In this document: positions 50,252-58,527 of the stretch, in pieces
How the letters are laid out: every line of letters starts with the position of its first letter
How positions within the stretch are numbered: position 1 is the first letter of the stretch
Source: Actinomycetota bacterium
GTDB taxonomy: Bacteria; Actinomycetota; Acidimicrobiia; Acidimicrobiales; JAJPHE01
NCBI GenBank assembly: GCA_027315345.1
Contig: DAHUYE010000091.1
Location: 1-64,000 of the forward strand
Direction: 5' to 3'
Length of the DNA stretch: 64,000 nt
Notes under the pieces: generated by a model
What the model was told of the DNA's origin: nothing
Seen by the model: only the letters and a program-made list of their open reading frames with translations
The model's database searches: none
Program-made: the position numbers and the translations under genes

Positions 50252-51546
50252 CCACCGTGTCCAACCCCGGCCCGCGCATGGCTGACGATCCCGGTGTCGA
50301 GCGCGCCCTCGTGCGCCGGATCCGAGCGGCGGTGGCGGCCGAGCTGGCCGCCCGAACAGAGCTGGCCGGGCCCGACCGCGACGCCCTGGCTGCCGAGCTG
50401 GTGGCCCGGGCCCTGGCCGAACACGCCGCCCAGGCCCTGAGGGCCGGGCGGGCGGCCCTGGGCGATGCCGAGGAGGCCCGGGTGGCCCAAGCGGTGCTCG
50501 ACGCCTTCTCCGGCCTGGGCCGGCTCGGACCGCTGTTGGGGGAGGACTCCTGGACTGACCTGCACGCCGAAGGCACCGAGCCGGTCACCGTCAACCTCCT
50601 CGATGGCACCACGGCCCGCTGGGAGCCGGTGGCCGATTCCGACGAGGAGCTGGTCGAGCTGATCCGGGCCCTCGGCCGCAACGAGGGCATCTCGGAGCGG
50701 AGATTCGACCTGGCCCATCCCCAGCTCAACGTTCAGCTCCGCGACGGGTCACGCCTCTTTGCCGTCGGCTGGGTAACGGCCCGGCCCCATCTCTTCCTCC
50801 GCCGCCACCACCACCTGGTGGTCAGCCTGGATGACCTGGTCGGGCTGGGCAGCCTGGACGCCGATCTGGCCCGCTTCCTCACCGCCGCCGTGCGAGCTCG
50901 CTTGTCCATCCTGGTCGGCGGGGGCACCGGAGCGGGCAAGACCACGATGCTGCGAGCCCTGGCCGCCGCCGCTGAGCCCGACGAGCGCTGGGTGACCGTG
51001 GAGACCGACTACGAGTTGGGCCTGGACCGCAACCGGGCCTCCCACCGCTCGGTCATCGCCATGGAGTCCCGGGAGGCCAACGTGGAGGGGGCCGGGGCGG
51101 TCAGCTGCGCCGATCTGGTGCGCTGGGCTATGCGCATGACCTCGCCCCGCCTGGCGGTGGGAGAGGTGCTGGGGGCCGAGGTAATCCCCATGCTCAATGC
51201 CATGCACTCCGGCGCCGCCGTGTTATCGACCGTACACGCCAACTCCTCGGCCGACGTCTTGGACAAGCTGTCCATCCTGGCCCTGCAGGCCCCCGAGCGA
51301 CTGGAGCCGGCCCATACCTATGCCCTGGCCGCCCGGGCGGTGGACCTGGTGGTCTTCATGGCCCAGCTCGACGGCGGACGACGGGTGGTGGCCTCGGTGC
51401 GGGAGCTGACCGGATCCGACGCCGGCCAGGTCCTCACCAACGAGCTGTGGGCACCGGGCCCGGACGGCGCGGCCCGGCGCAGCGGGGTGTCGATCTCCGA
51501 GCGGCGCCGTCGGGCCCTGGCGGCGGCGGGCTGGAGCCCGAGATGA
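50248..51546 (+). CDS. cpaF: CpaF/TadA-type secretion ATPase
   Basis: The protein is 432 aa from the ATG at 50248 (ATGA overlap with the CpaE stop). An N-terminal helical domain is followed by a PAS-like part (LNVQLRDGSRLFAVGWVTAR), Walker A LVGGGTGAGKTTMLRALAAA (~224), the AMESREANVEG block, Walker B-like LAVGEVLGAEVIPML, and the His-box AVLSTVHANSSADVLDKL. CpaF powers assembly of Tad pili. It is the energy source of the TadB/TadC platform encoded just after it. Confidence 0.92.
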   Translation: MTTVSNPGPRMADDPGVERALVRRIRAAVAAELAARTELAGPDRDALAAELVARALAEHAAQALRAGRAALGDAEEARVAQAVLDAFSGLGRLGPLLGEDSWTDLHAEGTEPVTVNLLDGTTARWEPVADSDEELVELIRALGRNEGISERRFDLAHPQLNVQLRDGSRLFAVGWVTARPHLFLRRHHHLVVSLDDLVGLGSLDADLARFLTAAVRARLSILVGGGTGAGKTTMLRALAAAAEPDERWVTVETDYELGLDRNRASHRSVIAMESREANVEGAGAVSCADLVRWAMRMTSPRLAVGEVLGAEVIPMLNAMHSGAAVLSTVHANSSADVLDKLSILALQAPERLEPAHTYALAARAVDLVVFMAQLDGGRRVVASVRELTGSDAGQVLTNELWAPGPDGAARRSGVSISERRRRALAAAGWSPR

Positions 51547-52373
51547 GTGGGCTGGTCTTCATCCTCGGAGTGACGATGATCGGGGCGGTCGTGGCCGCCA
51601 TCGCCATGCTGTCCGGCTCGGGCCTCTCCCGGCCCGGCGCCCGGAGCGTCAGCCTGCCCGGTGATCTCCGGATCCGCCTTCTTCTGGCGCTGTGCGGCGC
51701 CGCCCTGCTCGGATTGGTCACCCGCTGGCCGGTGGCGGCCCTGGCCGGCGGCGTCGGGGGCTACTTCGCCCGGGACCTGCTCGCTCCCCCCTCTCTCCGC
51801 CAGGCCCCCATCGAGCGCACCGAGGCCATCGCCGAGTGGACCGAACAGCTCCGCGACACCATGGCCGCCGCCGCCGGCCTGCAGCAGGCCATCGCCGCCA
51901 CCGCCCCTCTGGCTCCCCTGCCCATCTGGGCCGAGGTGTCCGCCTTCGCCCTGCGGGCCCGCCGGGAGCCGATGGTTCCTCTGCTGGAGGAGCTGGGCGA
52001 GGCCCTGGCCGATCCCACCGGGGATCTGGTCATCACCGCTCTGTCCCTGGCCGCCGCCGGGGAGGCCCAGGACCTCGGCGAGGTGCTTTCCTCCCTGGCC
52101 GGCGCCGCTCGGGACGACGCCACTATGCGCCGCTACGTGGACGCCTCCCGCTCTCGCACCCGCACCGGGGTACGAATCATCACCGCCATGACCCTCCTGT
52201 CCCTGGTGGCCTTGTTGGTCTTCGGCCAGGGCTACCTGGCCCCTTACGACTCCGCCGCCGGCCAGGGGATGCTGGGGTTGATCCTCGGACTGTTCGGCGC
52301 CGGCATCTGGTCGCTGTCCCGCATGGGGGCCGAATCCGCGCCCCCCCGGCTCCTGGGCCGGCCGACGCCATGA
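51543..52373 (+). CDS. tadB: TadB-like pilus platform membrane protein
   Basis: The protein is 276 aa, coupled to cpaF by ATGA. A membrane helix opens the protein (VFILGVTMIGAVVAAIAML), followed by another at ~50-75. The type II secretion F domain (EWTEQLRDTMAAAAGLQQAI, LVITALSLAAAGEAQDLGEV) spans ~95-200, and two C-terminal helices follow (TAMTLLSLVALLVFGQGY, MLGLILGLFGAGIWSLS). TadB and TadC together form the inner-membrane platform that CpaF works on. Confidence 0.85.
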   Translation: MSGLVFILGVTMIGAVVAAIAMLSGSGLSRPGARSVSLPGDLRIRLLLALCGAALLGLVTRWPVAALAGGVGGYFARDLLAPPSLRQAPIERTEAIAEWTEQLRDTMAAAAGLQQAIAATAPLAPLPIWAEVSAFALRARREPMVPLLEELGEALADPTGDLVITALSLAAAGEAQDLGEVLSSLAGAARDDATMRRYVDASRSRTRTGVRIITAMTLLSLVALLVFGQGYLAPYDSAAGQGMLGLILGLFGAGIWSLSRMGAESAPPRLLGRPTP

Positions 52374-53248
52374 CCGCCGTATTCCTGCTCGGGGCGATGG
52401 GTGGTCTCGGCCTCTACGCCGCCCTGCGGCTCCTCGTGCCCGGTCCGCGTCCCCTGGCCCGGGCGCTGGCCGATCTGGAGGAGACCTCCCTCACCGACTC
52501 CACCGGCCAGGGCGCGCCGGGACTGGGACGGATCCTGGCCAAGGCCGCCGGCGCCGACCGCTGGGTCGGTCCGGGCCTGGCCGCCGATCTGGCCGTGGCT
52601 GGCCATGACGCCACCTGGTTCGCCGCCTGGGCGGTGCTCTTGGGCGGGGTTGGTCTGGCCTTCGGCCCGGTGCTGTGGATCTTCGCCTGGGCGGCGGGGA
52701 CCGCCCTTCCCCCCGCCCTGCCCGTGGGGGCCTCCCTCCTCGGCGCGGCGGGTTGTGCAGGCGCCCATCTGCTCTCGGTTCGCTCCGAGGCCGCCCGCCG
52801 CCGAGGTGAGTTCTCCTTCGCCCTGTCCGGTTTCTTGGACCTGGTGGTGGTGTCGATGGCGGCCGGGCGGGGAGTCGAAGGGGCCTTGAGCGTGGCCTCC
52901 GAGTCCGGCGCCGGCTGGGCCTTCGAGGCCCTGCACTCCGCCATGGTCTCGGCCCGCCTGGCCGGCCAGAGCCCCTGGGTGGGCCTGGACGAGTTGGGCC
53001 GGTCCTGGGGCTTGCCCGAGCTGCGGGGCCTGGCTTCTTCCATCGAGCTGGCCGGGGCGTCGGGGGCCAAAGTCAGGGCCTCGGTGGCGGCCCGGGCCCG
53101 AGCGCTACGCCTGCGGGGAGTCTCCGACGCCCGGGCGGCGGCCGAGTCGGCCACCGAACGTATGTCGGTACCGGTAGTGCTGTTGGTCATCGGTTTCCTG
53201 TTGCTCATCGGCTATCCGGCCGTGGTCCAGATCACGACGCGGATCTGA
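52370..53248 (+). CDS. tadC: TadC-like pilus platform membrane protein
   Basis: The protein is 292 aa, coupled to tadB by ATGA at 52370. Membrane helices lie at ~1-20, ~75-125, and at the C-terminus (VPVVLLVIGFLLLIGYPAVV). The F-type domain has FLDLVVVSMAAGRGVEGALS and LPELRGLASSIELAGASGAK. The ~100-bp gap to the next gene contains three short related repeats of ACCTCGAAGAC (two exact, 15 bp apart), possibly a processing or regulatory element. Confidence 0.87.
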   Translation: MTAVFLLGAMGGLGLYAALRLLVPGPRPLARALADLEETSLTDSTGQGAPGLGRILAKAAGADRWVGPGLAADLAVAGHDATWFAAWAVLLGGVGLAFGPVLWIFAWAAGTALPPALPVGASLLGAAGCAGAHLLSVRSEAARRRGEFSFALSGFLDLVVVSMAAGRGVEGALSVASESGAGWAFEALHSAMVSARLAGQSPWVGLDELGRSWGLPELRGLASSIELAGASGAKVRASVAARARALRLRGVSDARAAAESATERMSVPVVLLVIGFLLLIGYPAVVQITTRI

Positions 53249-53349
53249 GAAAGCCAGGAGCTCACCAATCCCGAAACGGCGTTGACCTCACGACGAAAGA
53301 TCGAGACCTCGAAGACCGACACCTCGAAGACAAGAAAGGAACAAAGAAG

Positions 53350-53559
53350 ATGCTGGGACCGCTTGAGACCTACCTCATCACCTGGATGCGCGTCGTCGCT
53401 GCCCGCCGCGGCGCCGTGGTCGGCCAGGAGGGATACGCCACCCAGGTGGTGATCCTGACCGCGGCTCTGGCCGCGCTGGCCTTGGCCGTGGCCGTCATCA
53501 TCACCACCAAGGTGTTGTCCAAGGCCAACTCCATCAACCTGAACAGCAGTGGCGGTTAG
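53350..53559 (+). CDS. Short pilin-like peptide (Flp-type candidate)
   Basis: The protein is 69 aa; AAAGGA precedes the ATG. A ~25-residue N-terminal arm (TYLITWMRVVAARRGAVV) leads to GQEGYATQVVILTAALAALA and a membrane helix, ending in a short polar tail (INLNSSGG). The length and layout are those of Flp pilins. The class III prepilin cleavage G with E at +5 is not seen (after G comes YATQV), so processing may differ. It overlaps the first TadE gene by 11 bp. Confidence 0.6.
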   Translation: MLGPLETYLITWMRVVAARRGAVVGQEGYATQVVILTAALAALALAVAVIITTKVLSKANSINLNSSGG

Positions 53560-53935
53560 GCACATCCTCCGCCGCCAAGACCAGGCCGGCACGGTGGAGC
53601 TGGTCATCGTCTTCCCGGTGGCCATGGTGGTGATCCTGCTGGCCATCCAGACCGGGCTGTGGTTCCTGGCCCGCTCGGCCGCCACCGACGCCGCCACCGA
53701 TGGGGCCCGGGCCGCGGCCGAAGTGGGCGGGTCGCCCGCCATCGGCCAGGCTCAGGCCGCCTCGGCTCTGGCCCAGGTGGCCGGTCCCGTCCTCGCCGGG
53801 ACGAGTATCCAGGTGAGCAAGACCAACACCACCGCCACCGTGACCATCACCGGGCACTCCGAGTCGATCCTGCCCGGCCTCTCGCTGCCCATAGATGTTT
53901 CGGTGTCCCGGCCCCGGGAGGTGTTCCATCCGTGA
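53549..53935 (+). CDS. TadE-like minor pilin
   Basis: The protein is 128 aa from the GTG at 53549. AGTVELVIVFPVAMVVILLA is the TadE helix. A ~75-residue exported domain (ILPGLSLPIDVSVSRPREV) follows. It overlaps both neighbours, the downstream one by GTGA. It is probably a minor pilin or pseudopilin of the CpaF machine. Confidence 0.75.
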   Translation: MAVRHILRRQDQAGTVELVIVFPVAMVVILLAIQTGLWFLARSAATDAATDGARAAAEVGGSPAIGQAQAASALAQVAGPVLAGTSIQVSKTNTTATVTITGHSESILPGLSLPIDVSVSRPREVFHP

Positions 53936-54366
53936 GGGCTACCCGCGACCAGGCTGGCTCGGCTGCGGTGGAACTGGCCATCCTGGCCCCGGTGCTGGTC
54001 ATCGTGTTGTTGTTCACGGTGGCGGTAGGGCGACTGGTGCTGGCCCGCCAGGAGGTGGACAACGCCGCCGCTGACGCCGTCCGGGCCGCCTCAGTGGCCG
54101 GCACACCAGAGGGCGCCCTGTCGGAGGCGCAATCGGTTGCCGCCGCCGATCTGAGCGCGGACCACATCACCTGTGCTCCGATTGCCACCGTCACCGACAC
54201 GTCCAGCTTCTTCCCGGGCGGGGTGGTCAAGGTATCGGTGAGCTGTGCCACCACGCTGTCGGACCTGTCGCTGCTGGCCCTGCCCGGGCACACCACCCTG
54301 GTCGCGTCGGCGGCCGAGGTCATCGACCGCTACCGAAGCCTTCCAACACTGGGAGGAGGCGGGTGA
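53932..54366 (+). CDS. TadE-like minor pilin
   Basis: The protein is 144 aa from the GTG at 53932 (GTGA overlap). QAGSAAVELAILAPVLVIVL includes the G-xxxx-E arrangement of class III prepilins (G SAAV E). The exported domain has two cysteines (ITCAPIATVTD, VSVSCATTLSD). It is coupled to the next gene by GTGA at 54363. Confidence 0.75.
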   Translation: MRATRDQAGSAAVELAILAPVLVIVLLFTVAVGRLVLARQEVDNAAADAVRAASVAGTPEGALSEAQSVAAADLSADHITCAPIATVTDTSSFFPGGVVKVSVSCATTLSDLSLLALPGHTTLVASAAEVIDRYRSLPTLGGGG

Positions 54367-54797
54367 AGTTCTCCCCAGCCCGCCGCGCCCGAGACCAGTC
54401 CGGTCAGATCACCGTGTTCGTCACCGTGGTCATGGCCGGCCTGGTGGCCATCGCCGGGTTGGTGGCCGACGGGGGGACGGTCATGGCTGCCCACCAGGAG
54501 GCGGTCTCGGAGGCCTTCTCGGCCGCCCGGGCCGCCGCCCAGGACCTGGAGGTCGGCACGCTTCGATCCAACGACACCGTCCTCGTCGATCCCGCCGCCG
54601 CCGAGGCCACCGTGGCCAGCTTCATAACCGCCGAGGGTCACCGGGCCACCGTCTCGGTCAACGGCGATCAGGTCACCGTCACGGTGTCATTCAGCCAGCC
54701 GATGGCCATCCTGTCCGCCTTCGGGATCGGACCGGCCCATGTCTCGGGCACCGCCACCGTTACCGCCTACCGTTCGGTGGCCGGAGCTCAGCAATGA
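54363..54797 (+). CDS. Tad-type pseudopilin (TadG-like N-terminus)
   Basis: The protein is 144 aa from the GTG at 54363. QSGQITVFVTVVMAGLVAIA is the TadG-type helix, then MAAHQEAVSEAFSAARAAAQ, then a short exported domain (VTVTVSFSQPMAILSAF). It is third in the set of pseudopilin-like proteins and is coupled to the LysM-BTAD gene by ATGA. Confidence 0.72.
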   Translation: MKFSPARRARDQSGQITVFVTVVMAGLVAIAGLVADGGTVMAAHQEAVSEAFSAARAAAQDLEVGTLRSNDTVLVDPAAAEATVASFITAEGHRATVSVNGDQVTVTVSFSQPMAILSAFGIGPAHVSGTATVTAYRSVAGAQQ

Positions 54798-57700
54798 CTC
54801 GAACACGGCTTCGGGGCCTGGGCGCCGCCGGCGCGCTGGGGGCGCTGATGGTCGGCCCGCCGGTAGGGCTGGTCTTGGCCGGGATGCCCCTGCCCCGGCG
54901 CTGGCCGGATTGGTCCAACGTCTCGGTCGACCTGCACACCGGCTACCTGCCGGCGGTCTTCGTCACCCACGTCGGCCTGGTGGCGGCCTGGCTGGCCTGG
55001 GCCTTCCTCGCCTACGAGATCAGCGCCGAGATATCCAGCTGGGCTCGGCGGGCCATGAGCCGCCGATCGAGCCTGCTGGGGCCCCTCCAGCCCGTCCTAG
55101 CCCGCTTGGCCGCCACCGCCGTTCTGTCCCTGCCCGCCTTCTCCCGGACCGCACCGGCCCCTCCGGCCCCTGCCGCCGCGCTGGTGATCCCTCCGACCAG
55201 GGACCGCCCCTACCCGCCCGACCTGCCCCGCTGGGGCCTGCGCTTCATCCGCTCGGCCGACACCGACACCGAGTTGGTCTCCGACCTGGCCGCTCAGCCG
55301 TCCTCGCCGACCCCGGAACGGGGACAAAACCTGTTGCAAGATCCGGGACAGCCCGCTTCGCTGCCCGTCTACACCGTGGTGCGGGGCGACACCCTTTGGG
55401 GCATCGCCGCTCGGCATCTGGGCGATCCCCGGCGCTGGTCGGAGATCGCCGAGCTCAATGCTGGACGCTTCGAGGGCTCGGCCCGGTTCTCCAACCCGCA
55501 CTGGATCTATCCCGGCTGGGCCCTGGTGCTGCCCGCCGATGCCACCGGGGTCGTACCGGCGCCTGCCTCCGCCGCGGGCGTCGGTGCGACCCCCATGGCC
55601 TCGCCGGCTGCCTCCGGAACCGCCGAGGCGCTCAAGGGGTCGAGCGAACCGTCCGACCGCCCAGCACCGGTACCGATCACACCGGCTCGCGCCCGGCGCG
55701 ACGAGGACCGTCGTCCGGAAGGTGGTCGGGATGAGAACGGCGATCGTCGGGTAGCGGAGGCGAGCGCCGCCCTGGCCTTGCTCGGCGCCGGGCTGGTCGT
55801 GGCCATCGCCCGGCTGCGCCGAGCCCAACAGCGCGCCCGGCGCCTCGGTCGACGGATCCCACTGCCCACCGGGCCGGGCGCTGCGGCCGAGTTGGCCCTG
55901 GGAGACGCCGCCGATACCGCACTGGCGACCGCCACCGATCGGTCGTTGCGCCAACTGTCGGCCTGGCTGGCCGGGGTCGGCATGGTCCCGGCCGAGATTG
56001 CCGCCGTACGGGTGGATGGGCCAGGACAGCTGTCCCTGCGGACTATCGACCCTGGTGTCCTGGAAGGGGTCCGACTGGCCCCGGATAGCGAGGGTTGGGC
56101 GGCGGTGTTGCCGATCGATTCTCCCACCGGAGACGACACCGCCGCTTTCCCGCTGCCCGGGTTGGTCAGCGTCGGAGCCGACGCCGGCCGCCCGGTGCTG
56201 TTGAACCTGGAGGCGGCGGGTCTGGTCTCCCTCTCGGGCGAACTTTCCGATGCCACCGCCACCGCCGGGGCCTTGGCCCTGGAGCTGGCCTCCTCTCCAT
56301 GGGCCGACGCCGCCGATCTCTACGTTGTCGGAGTCCCCGCCCCGCCGGCGGCTTGGCCCGAGGTGACCTTCACCGAGGATCTCGACGGGGTGATCGAGGC
56401 CCTGGTCGCCCACGGATCGCTGGTGGCCGAGCAGCTGGCCGACGCCGGAGCTCCCTCGGTCTCCCAGGCCCGCCTGGTCGATCCCGGTCCGGATTGGCGC
56501 CCGACGCTGGCCATCTGCGCCCGCCCGTTGGAAGGCGACGAGCTGGAGGCCCTGGCCCAGCTCCGGGCCGCAGGCTGGCCCCCCGCAGTGGTACTGGTCG
56601 CTCCCAATATCCCGGGCGCCACCTGGACCATCGAGCTGAGCGAGAAGGTCATCAAGGTCCATCCGCTGGAGTTGGAGTTGGGCAGGGCGACGACCTGGGG
56701 CCAGGACTTCTCCGCCGCCGTCTTCGATCTGTTGGTCGTCGCCACCGTCCTGGGCGACGTGGCCCCCGACACTCCGCCCTATGACCGCCTCGATCCTTCG
56801 ATCCGACCCCGGGCGGCGATGCAGCCGGACGCCACCGCAACCGCAACCGCCACCGTCGTCGACCACGGTGATATCGACGACGTCGAGGTCGAGGTCGAGG
56901 ACGACGGCGTCGAGATCGAGGAGCTTGAGCTCGGTGATGTCGGCGACGAGACCGAGGATGATCCTGAGCTTGGTGATGTCGGCAACGAGGCCGAGCACGA
57001 TTTTGACCTCGGCGACGCACCCATCCAAAACGTCGAGGACCTTGAGGTGGTCGAGAACCTCGACGTCGCGCTGACCGCCATCGACCAGGGCGAGGAGCGC
57101 GATCCGTCCACGGCGGAGAAGAACGCGCCAGGGGAGACGGACACGGCGGGAAGAGACCTTGAGCCATGCCCCGCGCCGGAAGCCGGAGGCCCGGTCTCCA
57201 TCGACGTTCTGGGCCCGCCCCTCGTCCGCGGCCAAGCCGTCGAGCCCCGCCGCCCCAAGACGTTGCAGCTTCTGTTCTGGGTGGCCACCCATCCCCATGC
57301 TCTGCGCCGAGACGAGGCGTTGGGAGACCTCTGGCCCAACTCGCGGCCCACCCCCGACACCATCTACGGCGTCTGGTCCGACGCTCGCCGGGTGCTCGGT
57401 CTCGATTCGGCGGGCAAGTCCCATCTGCCCCGGCGAGCCCCGGAGGGGCTGTTGGGACCGGAGGTCTCCAGCGACTGGCGGACGTTCTGCGCCCTGTCCG
57501 ACAGCGACGACCCCGCCGACTGGTTCAAAGCCCTGGGGTTGGTGCGCGGCATGCCCTTCGCCGGGGTCGACTACGGCTGGGCCGGGGTCGTGGCCCATGT
57601 GATCACGGCCCGCATCGTCGACACCGCCATCCGCCTGGTCGACCATGGCGTGGCCGTGGGCCAACCCCAATTGGTCCGCTTCGCCGCCGAGGCCGCCCTG

Positions 57701-57928
57701 GCCGCCGTCTCCTACGACGAACGGCCGTACAGGGCCCTCATGCAAGCTGCTGACCTGGAGGGCAATCGCCTGGGGGTGCGGGCGGTAATGGATCGGCTGA
57801 GAAAGGCGGTGGGTGAGGAGATCGCCGACGGCGATCCCTTCTACGCCGAGACCCTCGAGCTCTACCGCCGCCTGACCACTCCGGGTCGGGCGGATACCGA
57901 GAGCGGCCCCGACAGCCTCTCGGCCTGA
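54794..57928 (+). CDS. Transmembrane LysM protein with C-terminal BTAD (SARP-like) domain
   Basis: The protein is 1044 aa from the ATG at 54794 (ATGA overlap); the track ORF begins too early. Membrane segments lie at ~7-30 and ~55-75, and possibly at ~105-120. A LysM domain (~191-250, YTVVRGDTLWGIAARHLG) comes next, then another membrane helix at ~322-343 and a large central region. An acidic stretch (~692-780) has ELGDVG-type repeats. A BTAD-like bacterial transcriptional activator domain (~801-1030, SIDVLGPPLVRG, RRDEALGDLWPNSRPTPD) closes the protein. It links peptidoglycan binding outside to a regulator-type domain inside, and is the last gene of the Tad-type operon. Confidence 0.75.
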   Translation: MTRTRLRGLGAAGALGALMVGPPVGLVLAGMPLPRRWPDWSNVSVDLHTGYLPAVFVTHVGLVAAWLAWAFLAYEISAEISSWARRAMSRRSSLLGPLQPVLARLAATAVLSLPAFSRTAPAPPAPAAALVIPPTRDRPYPPDLPRWGLRFIRSADTDTELVSDLAAQPSSPTPERGQNLLQDPGQPASLPVYTVVRGDTLWGIAARHLGDPRRWSEIAELNAGRFEGSARFSNPHWIYPGWALVLPADATGVVPAPASAAGVGATPMASPAASGTAEALKGSSEPSDRPAPVPITPARARRDEDRRPEGGRDENGDRRVAEASAALALLGAGLVVAIARLRRAQQRARRLGRRIPLPTGPGAAAELALGDAADTALATATDRSLRQLSAWLAGVGMVPAEIAAVRVDGPGQLSLRTIDPGVLEGVRLAPDSEGWAAVLPIDSPTGDDTAAFPLPGLVSVGADAGRPVLLNLEAAGLVSLSGELSDATATAGALALELASSPWADAADLYVVGVPAPPAAWPEVTFTEDLDGVIEALVAHGSLVAEQLADAGAPSVSQARLVDPGPDWRPTLAICARPLEGDELEALAQLRAAGWPPAVVLVAPNIPGATWTIELSEKVIKVHPLELELGRATTWGQDFSAAVFDLLVVATVLGDVAPDTPPYDRLDPSIRPRAAMQPDATATATATVVDHGDIDDVEVEVEDDGVEIEELELGDVGDETEDDPELGDVGNEAEHDFDLGDAPIQNVEDLEVVENLDVALTAIDQGEERDPSTAEKNAPGETDTAGRDLEPCPAPEAGGPVSIDVLGPPLVRGQAVEPRRPKTLQLLFWVATHPHALRRDEALGDLWPNSRPTPDTIYGVWSDARRVLGLDSAGKSHLPRRAPEGLLGPEVSSDWRTFCALSDSDDPADWFKALGLVRGMPFAGVDYGWAGVVAHVITARIVDTAIRLVDHGVAVGQPQLVRFAAEAALAAVSYDERPYRALMQAADLEGNRLGVRAVMDRLRKAVGEEIADGDPFYAETLELYRRLTTPGRADTESGPDSLSA

Positions 57929-57960
57929 GCCCAGTCTGGGTTCCTCCCCGGATTTTTTCC

Positions 57961-58002
57961 AAGAAATCGGCTCTGTCACAGAAGAAATCGGCGCTGTCAC
58001 AG
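57961..58002. repeat. 21-bp tandem repeat carrying CTGTCACAG, before the T4SS operon
   Basis: The unit is AAGAAATCGGC, then T (first) or G (second), then CTGTCACAG; two copies abut at 57961-57981 and 57982-58002. The period equals two helical turns. A partial CTTCTGTC follows. It lies 76 bp before the first gene of the VirB-like operon; the same CTGTCACAG occurs at 47113 before the Tad-type operon. Confidence 0.6.
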
Positions 58003-58077
58003 CTTCTGTCCCCGAAGCCGTCACGGTAAGGGTCCTCAGCATGGCCTCGGTACCCCAACCGAGGAGGAGGCCCACCC

Positions 58078-58527
58078 ATGGCCCGCCAACATGCTCATCG
58101 ATCCAACGCTCATGGACAGCGCCGTCGAGTAGAAGCCCGCCACTCCCGGCGTAGGCGCCGGGCCCGGATGGCCCGGGCCGTGCAACTGCTCAACCGAGCC
58201 GCCGTCGGAGGCGGCCTCGCCCTCACCCTGGCCGCCAGGCGGGCGCAAGCCGATGCCGTCAGCGTCACGCCGTCGTCGTCGGGCCTGCCTGGCACAGCCA
58301 CCTTGGTCAACCTGCTGGACGGTCTGCAGTTCGACGCCATCCTGGCCGCCATAGCCGGGGTCATCGTCTCGGCCGCCGCCTGGGCCCTGTCGGCGCATTC
58401 CAACAACTTTGCCGGCGCCGGGCGGGCCAAGACGGCGCTCTTGGCCTCGGCACTGGCGGCCCTGCTCATCGGCTTCGGTCCCGCCTTGGTCCAGACCCTC
58501 TTCGCCACTGGGGCGGCGGCCCGATGA
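58078..58527 (+). CDS. VirB2/DUF6112-like small membrane protein of the T4SS operon
   Basis: The protein is 149 aa with GGAGGAGG before the ATG. A basic N-terminus (SRRRRRARMARAVQLLNRA) is followed by three hydrophobic stretches, including DAILAAIAGVIVSAAAWALS and ALLASALAALLIGFGPALVQ. The last two are the layout of VirB2/TrbC pilin-like and DUF6112 proteins in actinobacterial conjugation clusters. It overlaps the next gene by four bases (ATGA). Confidence 0.65.
   Translation: MARQHAHRSNAHGQRRRVEARHSRRRRRARMARAVQLLNRAAVGGGLALTLAARRAQADAVSVTPSSSGLPGTATLVNLLDGLQFDAILAAIAGVIVSAAAWALSAHSNNFAGAGRAKTALLASALAALLIGFGPALVQTLFATGAAAR

Noticed and set aside
57961-58002. CRISPR array
   Set aside because: Only two abutting 21-bp units without spacers; better explained as an operator.
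55097-58075. 992-aa minus-strand ORF
   Set aside because: It is the antisense of the LysM-BTAD gene; Gly/Arg/Gln-rich composition, no motif, no ribosome binding site. A product of third-position GC bias.
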